A DNA stretch of 14,550 nt from Synechococcaceae bacterium WB8_1B_136 (lineage in GTDB: Bacteria; Cyanobacteriota; Cyanobacteriia; PCC-6307; Cyanobiaceae): assembly GCA_010029175.1 (NCBI GenBank), contig RGNC01000037.1, positions 1 through 14,550 of the forward strand, written 5' to 3'. A program made the position numbers and the translations under genes. Shown here in pieces: positions 7,628-14,029 of this stretch. The notes beneath the pieces were generated by a model that made no database searches, was not told the origin of the DNA, and saw only the letters and a list, made by a program, of their open reading frames with translations. Position 1 is the stretch's first letter; every line of letters starts with the position of its first letter.

Positions 7628-8061
7628 TCCGTCAGGTCGATCTTCCCGATCTGAACGTTTGGCTGGCGTTGGCGTCGCCAACCCATCAGCATCATCACCA
7701 GGCACTGCATTACTGGGAGCAGCAGGCTGCTTTGCGTGTGCTGTTTTGCACGATCACCGCTTTGGGCTTGGTGCGTCTGGTGAGCCAACCGAAGCTGATG
7801 GGCTCGGCAGTCAAGACTGCCGCCGAAGCCTCGGCACTGCTGGAGGCCTTCTGCGCCCAGCCCGGCGTGGCGATCGCAGAAGACTCCGCCCAAACCCCTT
7901 GGGACATCTTCCATTCCCTGTTGCGCAGCTCTGGGTTGCCGTCTCGCCATTGCACCGATGCCTATTTGGCGGCTCTTGCCCTCGCCAACGGCTGGCGTTT
8001 GGTGAGTTTCGACCACGATTTCGGTCGTTTTGAGGGCCTGGACTGGCTGCATCTACCGTGA
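7624..8061 (+). CDS. VapC-like PIN-domain ribonuclease toxin
   Basis: The 145-residue protein fits a single PIN domain. DLPDLNVWLALA at the N-terminus supplies Asp9; TDAYLAALALANG supplies Asp112; LVSFDHDFGRF supplies Asp130 and Asp132. These would form the metal site of a Mg-dependent ribonuclease that cleaves RNA, in known VapCs often tRNA or rRNA. In the second motif, where many VapCs have Glu, this protein reads TALGLVRLVSQP with Arg51. I associate this 'LGxVR' variant with a VapC subgroup that includes mycobacterial members. The gene overlaps its antitoxin by 4 bases and also overlaps the likely GTG start of fcl by 4 bases, so it is tightly packed into the sugar operon. RNA target and activity cannot be inferred. 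Confidence 0.85.
   Translation: MIRQVDLPDLNVWLALASPTHQHHHQALHYWEQQAALRVLFCTITALGLVRLVSQPKLMGSAVKTAAEASALLEAFCAQPGVAIAEDSAQTPWDIFHSLLRSSGLPSRHCTDAYLAALALANGWRLVSFDHDFGRFEGLDWLHLP
7870..7877. repeat. HIP1 octamer GCGATCGC
   Basis: One copy of the highly iterated palindrome of cyanobacteria, inside the VapC-like gene. Its function is unknown. Confidence 0.6.
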
Positions 8062-9068
8062 CTGCCATGGCAACCAACTTGATTCAGCCTGCCGACCGCA
8101 TCTTTGTGGCAGGCCATCGCGGTATGGCTGGCAGCGCCATCTGCCGCGCTCTGCAGCGTTCCAGCTACGCCGAGATCCTCACCGCCGGCCGCTCGGAGCT
8201 GGATCTGCTGGATCCTCAGGCTGTGCAGCGCTGGTTTGCCGAGCGCCGGCCCACGGTGGTGGTGCTGGCGGCGGCCAAGGTGGGTGGCATCCAGGCCAAC
8301 GCCAGTTACCCCGCCGATTTCCTGCTGGAGAACCTCAAGATCCAGACCCATGTGATCGAAACGGCGTGGCGCTCCGGCGTTCGGCGCCTGTTGTTCCTGG
8401 GCAGCAGCTGCATCTATCCCAAGTTCGCCCAGCAGCCGATCCGCGAGGAGGCCCTGCTCACCGGCGCCCTGGAGCCCACCAATGAGTGGTATGCCATCGC
8501 CAAGATCACCGGCATCAAGCTGTGCCAGGCCCTGCGCCAGCAGCATGGCTTCGATGCCATCAGCCTGATGCCCACCAACCTCTACGGCCCGGGCGACAAC
8601 TACCACTCCACCAACAGCCATGTGCTGCCGGCCCTGATCCGCCGCTTCCACGAGGCTGCCCAACGGGGCGATGCCAGCGTGACCTGCTGGGGCACCGGCA
8701 GCCCCCTGCGGGAATTCCTGCATGTGGATGATCTGGGTGAGGCCTGCGTGTTTGCCCTGGAGCACTGGGATCCCGCCAGCCCTCAGGCCCTGCGTGATGC
8801 GGCAGGTGAACCGCTGGCCTTCCTGAATGTGGGCACGGGCGTGGATCTCACCATCCGCCAGCTCGCCGAGGCCGTGGCCGAGGCCACTGGCTTCCAGGGC
8901 GACATCCACTGGGATGCCAGCAAGCCCGATGGCACGCCGAAGAAGCAGCTGGATGTGAGCCGCCTGGCCACCCTGGGCTGGAAGGCCCGCATCCCCCTGG
9001 CGGAAGGGTTGCGCAGCACCGTGGCCCTGTTCCGTGAGCAGCATCAGCAGCAGTTGGTGCGCCTCTGA
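8058..9068 (+). CDS. fcl: GDP-L-fucose synthase
   Basis: This enzyme (also called WcaG) epimerises GDP-4-keto-6-deoxy-D-mannose at C3 and C5 and reduces it with NADPH to GDP-L-fucose, completing the pathway begun by Gmd. The protein is 336 residues from GTG 8058 and shows the family signatures: AGHRGMAGSAI (NADP-binding loop), LGSSCIYPKFAQQPI with Ser116 and Cys118, and YAIAKITGIKLC with Tyr145 and Lys149 as the catalytic Tyr-x3-Lys. NLYGPGDNYH is also typical. GTG 8058 overlaps the toxin stop by 4 bases (GTGA); ATG 8067 is an equally reasonable start three codons later, and neither has a clear ribosome binding site. The VapBC-like pair separates it from gmd, yet it still appears to be read from the same transcript. 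Confidence 0.93.
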   Translation: MTAMATNLIQPADRIFVAGHRGMAGSAICRALQRSSYAEILTAGRSELDLLDPQAVQRWFAERRPTVVVLAAAKVGGIQANASYPADFLLENLKIQTHVIETAWRSGVRRLLFLGSSCIYPKFAQQPIREEALLTGALEPTNEWYAIAKITGIKLCQALRQQHGFDAISLMPTNLYGPGDNYHSTNSHVLPALIRRFHEAAQRGDASVTCWGTGSPLREFLHVDDLGEACVFALEHWDPASPQALRDAAGEPLAFLNVGTGVDLTIRQLAEAVAEATGFQGDIHWDASKPDGTPKKQLDVSRLATLGWKARIPLAEGLRSTVALFREQHQQQLVRL

Positions 9069-10009
9069 TGTCTGCGTCTCCCATGCGCAATCTGATCACC
9101 GGCGGCGCCGGTTTTGTGGGCTCCCACCTGGTGGATCGCCTGATGCAGGCCGGGGAGGAGGTGCTCTGCCTCGACAACTACTTCACCGGCCGCAAGGCCA
9201 ACATCGCCGGCTGGATTGGCCATCCGCGTTTCGAGCTGATCCGCCACGACGTGACCGAGCCGATTCGCCTGGAGGTGGATCGCATCTGGCACCTGGCCTG
9301 CCCTGCCTCGCCAGTGCATTACCAGCACAACCCGATCAAGACAGCCAAAACCAGCTTCCTCGGCACCTACAACATGCTGGGTCTGGCGCGCAGGGTGGGG
9401 GCGAGGCTGCTGTTGGCCAGCACCAGTGAGGTGTACGGCGATCCCGAAGTGCATCCCCAGCCGGAGAGCTACCGGGGCAGCGTGAACACCATCGGCCTCC
9501 GCAGTTGTTACGACGAGGGCAAGCGCATTGCCGAAACTCTCTGTTTCGACTATCAGCGCATGCATGGCGTGGAGATCCGGGTGGTGCGGATCTTCAACAC
9601 CTACGGCCCGCGCATGCTGCCTGATGACGGGCGCGTGGTGAGCAACTTCATCGTGCAGGCCCTGCGCGGCGAACCGCTCACTCTCTATGGCGATGGCTCC
9701 CAAACGCGCTCGTTCTGCTATGTGGATGATCTGGTGGAGGGATTGATCCGGCTGATGAACGGCAGCCACACCGGCCCGATCAACATCGGCAATCCCGGCG
9801 AGTTCACGATTCGCCAGCTGGCCGAAAAAGTGCGCGAAAGAATCAACCCCAACCTCGACTTCATCACCAAACCCTTGCCCCAGGACGATCCCCTGCAGCG
9901 GCAGCCGGTGATCGACCTGGCACGCCAGGAATTGGATTGGCAACCCACCGTGGCGCTGGACCAGGGCCTCGATGCCACCATCGCCTACTTCCGCGAGGCG
10001 ATCGCATGA
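9068..10009 (+). CDS. UDP-glucuronate decarboxylase (UDP-xylose synthase)
   Basis: The 313-residue protein is an extended short-chain dehydrogenase that decarboxylates UDP-glucuronate to UDP-xylose through a 4-keto intermediate with bound NAD. GGAGFVGSHL is the nucleotide-binding loop. HLACPASPVHYQ, STSEVYGDPEVHPQPE, RSCYDEGKRIAET with Tyr148, Glu150 and Lys152, and RIFNTYGPRM are characteristic of UXS enzymes and separate it from UDP-glucose 4-epimerases. The length equals the soluble catalytic domain without the membrane anchor found in animal forms. ATG 9068 overlaps the fcl stop by one base; ATG 9083 would remove five residues. The next gene makes its substrate, which supports the assignment. 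Confidence 0.92.
   Translation: MSASPMRNLITGGAGFVGSHLVDRLMQAGEEVLCLDNYFTGRKANIAGWIGHPRFELIRHDVTEPIRLEVDRIWHLACPASPVHYQHNPIKTAKTSFLGTYNMLGLARRVGARLLLASTSEVYGDPEVHPQPESYRGSVNTIGLRSCYDEGKRIAETLCFDYQRMHGVEIRVVRIFNTYGPRMLPDDGRVVSNFIVQALRGEPLTLYGDGSQTRSFCYVDDLVEGLIRLMNGSHTGPINIGNPGEFTIRQLAEKVRERINPNLDFITKPLPQDDPLQRQPVIDLARQELDWQPTVALDQGLDATIAYFREAIA
9998..10005. repeat. HIP1 octamer GCGATCGC
   Basis: A copy at the very end of the UDP-xylose synthase gene, ending directly before ATG 10006 of ugd. Confidence 0.6.
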
Positions 10010-11379
10010 GTATCCGCACGATCTGCTGCATCGGCGCGGGCTACGTGGGCGGCCCCACCATGGCGGTGATCGCCGATCGCTGTCCCCAGATTCAGGTCAC
10101 GGTGGTGGACCTCAACGAGGCCCGCATCGCCGCCTGGAACGATCCCGATCTCAGCCTCCTGCCGGTGTACGAGCCGGGGCTGGATGCGGTGGTGGGTCGC
10201 TGCCGGGGCCGCAATCTGCACTTCACCACATCCGTGGAGCCGGCGATCGCCGCGGCCGACATGGTGTTCCTCTCGGTGAACACCCCCACCAAGACCAGGG
10301 GCGTGGGGGCCGGCCAGGCCAGCGACCTGCGCTGGATCGAGGCCTCAGCCCGCCAGGTGGCCGCCTGCGCCCAGGGCCACACGATCGTGGTGGAGAAAAG
10401 CACCCTGCCGGTGCGCACCGCTGCAACAGTCACGGCCATCCTGGAGGCCGCCCAGGGGGAGGTGGCGGGCGAGGCCCAGTCCAAGACCTTTTCGGTGCTC
10501 TCCAACCCCGAGTTTCTGGCGGAGGGCACGGCCATCCGGGATCTGGAACAGCCCGATCGGGTGCTGATCGGGGGCGAAGATTCGGCTGCCATTGAGGCCC
10601 TTGCTGGCATCTACAGCCAATGGGTGGCGCCCGAGAAGATTCTGCGCACCAACCTCTGGAGCTCAGAGCTCTCCAAGCTCACCGCCAATGCCTTCCTGGC
10701 CCAGCGCATCAGCTCGATCAATTCGATTGCCGCCCTCTGCGAGGCCACCGGCGCCGACGTGCAGGAGGTGGCCCGCGCCATCGGGGCCGACAGCCGCATC
10801 GGCGCCAAGTTCCTCCAGGCGGGTCCGGGCTTCGGCGGCAGCTGCTTCCAGAAGGACATCCTCAACCTGGTGTATCTCTGCGGCCACTACGGCCTGCAGG
10901 AGGTGGCGGCCTACTGGCAGAGCGTGGTGGAGCTCAACGGCTGGCAGCAGCACCGCATCGCCCGGCTGGTGGTGGAGAGGCTGTTCGGCACCGTGACGGG
11001 CAAACGCATCGCCGTGCTCGGTTTCGCCTTCAAGGCCGACACCAACGACACCCGCGAGGCCCCGGCGATCCGCATCTGCCACGATCTGCTGGAGGAAGGC
11101 GCTCAGCTGGCCCTCTACGACCCCAAGGTGAGTGAGGCCCAGATCCAGGCCGACCTGGGCGAGGGCAGTTGGCAGCGCAGCGAGACCGTGCTCGAAGCCG
11201 CCTGCGGAGCCGATGCCCTGCTGGTGCTCACGGAGTGGGCCGAGTTCCGCCAGCTGCCCTGGCCTGAGCTGGCCGCGGTGATGCGTAAGCCCGCATGGCT
11301 GTTCGATGCCCGCGCCATCTGCGATGCCGAGGCCGCCCGCGCCGCCGGCCTCAACCTGTGGACCGTGGGCAAGGGCTAG
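10006..11379 (+). CDS. ugd: UDP-glucose 6-dehydrogenase, eukaryotic type
   Basis: The enzyme oxidises UDP-glucose to UDP-glucuronate with two NAD. The 457-residue protein starts MSIRTICCIGAGYVGGPTMA, then has LSVNTPTKTRGVGAGQA, EKSTLPVRTA, SNPEFLAEGTAI, GFGGSCFQKDILNLVYLC with catalytic Cys280, and AFKADTNDTREAPAI. These segments are nearly those of plant and animal UGDH; common bacterial Ugd/KfiD proteins differ in the first motif and lack GAGxA. ATG 10006 overlaps the upstream stop (ATGA), and the N-terminal strand begins three residues in, so the longer reading from 9937 is rejected. It supplies UDP-glucuronate to both the decarboxylase before it and the epimerase further downstream. Confidence 0.93.
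   Translation: MSIRTICCIGAGYVGGPTMAVIADRCPQIQVTVVDLNEARIAAWNDPDLSLLPVYEPGLDAVVGRCRGRNLHFTTSVEPAIAAADMVFLSVNTPTKTRGVGAGQASDLRWIEASARQVAACAQGHTIVVEKSTLPVRTAATVTAILEAAQGEVAGEAQSKTFSVLSNPEFLAEGTAIRDLEQPDRVLIGGEDSAAIEALAGIYSQWVAPEKILRTNLWSSELSKLTANAFLAQRISSINSIAALCEATGADVQEVARAIGADSRIGAKFLQAGPGFGGSCFQKDILNLVYLCGHYGLQEVAAYWQSVVELNGWQQHRIARLVVERLFGTVTGKRIAVLGFAFKADTNDTREAPAIRICHDLLEEGAQLALYDPKVSEAQIQADLGEGSWQRSETVLEAACGADALLVLTEWAEFRQLPWPELAAVMRKPAWLFDARAICDAEAARAAGLNLWTVGKG
10243..10250. repeat. HIP1 octamer GCGATCGC
   Basis: Third copy of the cyanobacterial octamer, inside ugd. All three copies lie to the right of 7.8 kb. Confidence 0.6.
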
Positions 11380-11388
11380 CGTTCACCC

Positions 11389-11829
11389 ATGGCGCTCGCT
11401 GCTGCCCAACCCTTTGTGCCCCCGGCCATTCCCTGGCTGCAGGCTCTGCCTCTGATGGCACCTGAGGATCTGCAGCTGGGGCCAGGGCTTGATCCTCTCC
11501 TGCTGCATGGCGGTTTGCAGCGCGTGCTGGCCCTGGGCAGCGTGCTGGCCCTGGTGGCCTTTGGCTCTCGCGCCCGCGCAGAGGCACGCGGGGATTCGGA
11601 TCTGGATCTGGCGGTGATCTTGGCTGAACCCCAGCTTTCACCGGAGCAGAAGGCCCTGTGGTGGGCCCGTTGCCGCGAGGCTCTTGGTTACACCGGCGTC
11701 GGGGTCGACCTGGTGGTGGTGGGCCGTGCCGATGCTGAGCACCTCAGCGGCTCCCGCTGGCATGTGCTGGGCGATGTGGCCCGTCAGGGCCGGGTGCTGT
11801 ATGCCGCAGGGGGCGATGTCTCCCGCTGA
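11389..11829 (+). CDS. MNT-type minimal nucleotidyltransferase (antitoxin-like)
   Basis: The 146-residue protein is a small polymerase-beta-fold nucleotidyltransferase. The signature GS-x10-DxD is complete: Gly59-Ser60, Asp71 and Asp73 (SDLDLAV), with a third acidic residue at Asp107 (GVGVDLVVV). In MntA-type proteins this fold transfers AMP to the HEPN partner and so neutralises it; a complete metal site suggests this copy can be active. The first 45 or so residues are rich in Pro and Leu and precede the catalytic core. It begins 9 bases after the ugd stop and overlaps the next gene by 14 bases. It has no evident link to sugar metabolism; a substrate-modifying role similar to aminoglycoside nucleotidyltransferases is the alternative. 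Confidence 0.82.
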   Translation: MALAAAQPFVPPAIPWLQALPLMAPEDLQLGPGLDPLLLHGGLQRVLALGSVLALVAFGSRARAEARGDSDLDLAVILAEPQLSPEQKALWWARCREALGYTGVGVDLVVVGRADAEHLSGSRWHVLGDVARQGRVLYAAGGDVSR

Positions 11830-12193
11830 TGACGCTGCGCTGCTGCTGGCGATCGTGCGCCGTCACCTGCGCGCTTTGCGCCTTGGCCTCGATGAGGCCT
11901 ACCCCGCCGAAGACTGGGGCTTCACGGCCCAGCAGGCCGTCGAAAAAATCCTCAAGGCCTGGATTGTGCTCAGCAATCAGCAGCCTCCCCGCGTGCACGA
12001 CCTGGCGGATCTGGCCCTGGTGGCTGGACAACCGCTGGATGCCACGCTGATGGCTCTGCAGGTGTTTGCCGTTGAGGCGCGCTACGAGGAAGGCCCTTTC
12101 CCTCTGCCTGCCGATCGTTTAACGCTTTTGGCTGCGATTGAGTCCCTCTTGGAACGCTGCGAGCACTCCATTGCCCACACCACAGGCCCCTGA
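11816..12193 (+). CDS. HEPN-domain protein, partner of the MNT protein
   Basis: The 125-residue, mostly helical protein starts at ATG 11816, which overlaps the nucleotidyltransferase gene by 14 bases. The in-frame sequence before it is Trp/Pro/Cys-rich shadow of that gene and is rejected. DWGFTAQQAVEKILKAWIVL (residues 33-52) followed by PPRVHDLADL matches the HEPN pattern in which an A-x-EK-x-LKA helix leads to a His-Asp-Leu turn. Many HEPN toxins are RNases with an R-x4-6-H motif. Here the Arg and His are only two apart (Arg59, His61), so the classical motif is not evident in this block. It may be a toxin of a variant type, or a subunit that helps the nucleotidyltransferase bind its substrate. 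Confidence 0.78.
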   Translation: MSPADDAALLLAIVRRHLRALRLGLDEAYPAEDWGFTAQQAVEKILKAWIVLSNQQPPRVHDLADLALVAGQPLDATLMALQVFAVEARYEEGPFPLPADRLTLLAAIESLLERCEHSIAHTTGP

Positions 12194-12196
12194 ACC

Positions 12197-13255
12197 GTGA
12201 GCGCCGTTGCTCCTGTATTGGTTACCGGCGCCGCCGGCTTTATCGGTGCAGAGGTGGCCCTGCGTTTGCTGCAGCGGGGCGAGCAGGTGATCGGCATCGA
12301 CAACCTGAACAGCTACTACGACCCGGCTCTCAAGCGGGCCCGGCTGGAGCGCATCGCCGCCCAGGTGGCCTCAGGCCCGTCCACCACCGCTACCGCCTGG
12401 CAGTTTCAGGCGCTGGATGTGGCCGATGGCAAGGCCATGGCGGAGCTGTTCCAGCAGGCCCGGCCGCGGGCCGTGGTGCACCTCGCCGCCCAGGCGGGGG
12501 TGCGCTATTCCCTGGAGAATCCCGGCGTCTACATCCAGAGCAATCTGGTGGGCTTTGGCCACATCCTTGAGGGCTGCCGTCATCAGGCGGTGGAGCACCT
12601 GGTGTATGCCTCCAGCAGTTCGGTGTATGGCGGCAACCGCCAGCTGCCGTTCTCCGAGCAGCAGGCCGTGAACCATCCGGTGAGCCTCTACGCGGCCACC
12701 AAGAAGGCCAACGAACTGATGGCCCACACCTACAGCCATCTCTACGGCCTGCCGGCCACGGGACTGCGTTTTTTCACCGTGTATGGCCCCTGGGGACGGC
12801 CCGATATGGCGCCGATGCTGTTCGCCCGGGCGATCCTGGCCGGTGAGCCGATCCGGGTGTTCAACCACGGCCGCATGCAGCGGGATTTCACCTACATCGA
12901 CGACATTGTCGAGGGCGTGATCCGCTGCCTCGACCAGCCGGCCACCCCTGATCCGGCCTTCGATCCCCTGCGCCCCAACCCTGCCACCGCAGCGGTGCCG
13001 CACCGCCTGTTCAACATCGGCAATGCACAGCCCACGGAACTGCTGCGCTTCATCACGCTGCTGGAGCAGGCGCTGGGGCGCACCGCCATCAAGGAGTTCC
13101 AACCCATGCAACCCGGCGATGTGGAGATCACCGCCGCCGACACCTCAGCCCTGGAGGCCTGGGTGGGCTTCAGGCCCCATACCCCGCTGGAGCTGGGGCT
13201 GGAACGGTTTGCGGCCTGGGTCCGCGGCTACGACGACACAAAAAAAGCGGGCTGA
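12197..13255 (+). CDS. UDP-glucuronate 4-epimerase-like NAD-dependent epimerase
   Basis: The 352-residue extended short-chain dehydrogenase most resembles UDP-glucuronate 4-epimerases (CapI/GAE type), which interconvert UDP-glucuronate and UDP-galacturonate. TGAAGFIGAE (Gly11, Gly14, Gly17) binds NAD. IDNLNSYYDPALKRARL, SSSVYGGNRQLPFSE, SLYAATKKANELMAH with Tyr165 and Lys169, and RFFTVYGPWGRPDMA are signatures of this subgroup. GTG 12197 lies 3 bases after the HEPN stop and is the only start that keeps the NAD-binding strand complete. The substrate would come from ugd. The last codons (Lys-Lys-Ala-Gly-stop) lie inside the hairpin and A-run that form the terminator of the opposing psb operon. 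Confidence 0.88.
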   Translation: MSAVAPVLVTGAAGFIGAEVALRLLQRGEQVIGIDNLNSYYDPALKRARLERIAAQVASGPSTTATAWQFQALDVADGKAMAELFQQARPRAVVHLAAQAGVRYSLENPGVYIQSNLVGFGHILEGCRHQAVEHLVYASSSSVYGGNRQLPFSEQQAVNHPVSLYAATKKANELMAHTYSHLYGLPATGLRFFTVYGPWGRPDMAPMLFARAILAGEPIRVFNHGRMQRDFTYIDDIVEGVIRCLDQPATPDPAFDPLRPNPATAAVPHRLFNIGNAQPTELLRFITLLEQALGRTAIKEFQPMQPGDVEITAADTSALEAWVGFRPHTPLELGLERFAAWVRGYDDTKKAG

Positions 13256-13264
13256 AAGCCCGCT
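13240..13264 (-). terminator. Intrinsic terminator of the psbEFLJ operon
   Basis: AGCGGGCT (13246-13253), a 3-base loop, and AGCCCGCT (13257-13264) form a perfect 8-base stem. On the minus strand it is followed by seven T residues (the A-run 13240-13246, whose last base is also the foot of the stem). It lies 28 bases beyond the psbJ stop, the expected place. On the plus strand no T-run follows, so it is directional. It overlaps the end of the epimerase gene, whose stop codon falls at the edge of the loop. Confidence 0.85.
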
Positions 13265-13292
13265 GATCAAACCATGGGAGGCCCCTGGCGCG

Positions 13293-13493
13293 TCAGGCGG
13301 AACCCACGCCGGTGTAGGAGCCGTAGAAGAACAGGCCCACCACGAAGATCACGGCCATGCCGCCGGCGGTGGCCACGAGCCACAGGGGCAGGGCACCTTC
13401 GGTCCAGCGGGAGCGCCAGGCAACAGCCGGGCGACCATCGGGAAGGCGATCGGGGATCCGGCCGTCAGGCAGGTTGGATTTCTTGCCGCTCAT
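13293..13493 (-). CDS. psbJ: Photosystem II protein PsbJ
   Basis: The 66-residue protein has one transmembrane helix (LPLWLVATAGGMAVIFVVGL) and ends FFYGSYTGVGSA, the invariant PsbJ end. PsbJ helps photosystem II assembly and electron flow at the acceptor side. It carries an N-terminal extension with PDGRIPDRLPDGRPAVAWR; I know this from marine picocyanobacteria, while Synechocystis and chloroplast PsbJ are about 40 residues. The ATG at 13493 is preceded by GGGAG 8 bases upstream, a good ribosome binding site that supports the long form. It is the last gene of the operon. Confidence 0.96.
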   Translation of the reverse strand: MSGKKSNLPDGRIPDRLPDGRPAVAWRSRWTEGALPLWLVATAGGMAVIFVVGLFFYGSYTGVGSA

Positions 13494-13508
13494 CGCAGGT
13501 GCTCCCGA

Positions 13509-13628
13509 TCAGTTGAAGAAGTAGCTGGAGAACAGAATTCCGCAGGTGAACACGAACAGCAGGCCCAGGTAGAGGCTGGTGCGGTTCAGTTCAACAGGCA
13601 GGTTGTTCGGATTGGGGGTGCGTTGCAT
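13509..13628 (-). CDS. psbL: Photosystem II protein PsbL
   Basis: This is a 39-residue single-helix subunit (MQRTPNPNNLPVELNRTSLY, helix LGLLFVFTCGILFSSYFFN) that matches PsbL in length and in the C-terminal SSYFFN. PsbL stabilises the photosystem II dimer and the quinone side. The ATG at 13628 gives the normal length; the frame stays open further upstream into psbF, but that part has no PsbL character. It lies 11 bases after psbF and 15 bases before psbJ. Confidence 0.97.
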   Translation of the reverse strand: MQRTPNPNNLPVELNRTSLYLGLLFVFTCGILFSSYFFN

Positions 13629-13639
13629 GGCAGCAAACC

Positions 13640-13777
13640 TCAGCGACGAATGAACTGCATGGCAGCCAGGGCGCCCAGGAAGAACACCGTGGGGATGCCC
13701 AGGGCATGCACCGACAGCCACCGGACCGTGAAGATCGGGTAGTTGCGGGGCGTGGTGGTGGCGGGAGACTGGGTCAT
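13640..13777 (-). CDS. psbF: Cytochrome b559 beta subunit
   Basis: The 45-residue protein (MTQSPATTTPRNYPIFTVRW, then LSVHALGIPTVFFLGALAAM, ending QFIRR) is PsbF. His24 is the axial haem ligand, paired with the His of PsbE. The single helix sits in the thylakoid membrane within the photosystem II core. Only 3 bases separate it from psbE, which favours equal production of the two haem-binding subunits. Confidence 0.97.
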   Translation of the reverse strand: MTQSPATTTPRNYPIFTVRWLSVHALGIPTVFFLGALAAMQFIRR

Positions 13778-13780
13778 GGC

Positions 13781-14029
13781 TTATTTCAGGCGCTGGTCGA
13801 GGGCGCTCTTGGCGTCGTAGCGCTGGCTCACCACGGGAGCCTTGGCGTCCTGGGCCTGGAAGTAGGCATCGGGACGGGGCGTGCCGAAGGCGTCGTACGC
13901 CAGGCCGGTGGATACGAACAGGAAGCCCGCCAGGAAGATGGCCGGCAGGGTCACGGCATGGATCACCCAGTAACGGATGCTCGTGATGATTTCGAAGAAC
14001 GGACGTTCCCCAGTGGAGCCGGCGGCCAT
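13781..14029 (-). CDS. psbE: Cytochrome b559 alpha subunit
   Basis: The 82-residue protein (MAAGSTGERPFFEIITSIRY, WVIHAVTLPAIFLAGFLFVS, and a lumenal tail with FGTPRPDAYF) is full-length PsbE. His24 is the haem ligand on the cytoplasmic side of the single helix. With PsbF it forms cytochrome b559, needed early in photosystem II assembly and for protective secondary electron transfer. It is the first gene of the psbEFLJ operon and follows ycf48, an order common in cyanobacteria and functionally sensible because Ycf48 assists photosystem II assembly. Confidence 0.97.
   Translation of the reverse strand: MAAGSTGERPFFEIITSIRYWVIHAVTLPAIFLAGFLFVSTGLAYDAFGTPRPDAYFQAQDAKAPVVSQRYDAKSALDQRLK

Noticed and set aside
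7962..9044. Long open frame on the minus strand (360 codons) opposite fcl
   Set aside because: It is the mirror of a GC-rich gene with clear family motifs. Its translation is low in complexity and shows no recognisable domain.
7870..10250. Three GCGATCGC octamers as a special regulatory array
   Set aside because: This octamer is widespread in cyanobacterial genomes, and the three copies are unevenly spaced inside genes. I keep them only as repeats.
12371..13111. Minus-strand open frame opposite the epimerase gene
   Set aside because: This is antisense shadow of a gene with intact catalytic motifs; there is no start context or domain.
13240..13264. Hairpin considered as a terminator for the polysaccharide operon
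   Set aside because: The T-run exists only for minus-strand transcripts; on the plus strand GATCAAACC follows. It may weakly affect plus-strand transcripts, but there is no support for it.
13023..13742. Plus-strand open frame of 239 codons across psbJ, psbL and part of psbF
   Set aside because: It lies opposite three certain photosystem II genes, and its product is a Gly/Ala/Arg-rich shadow with no domain.
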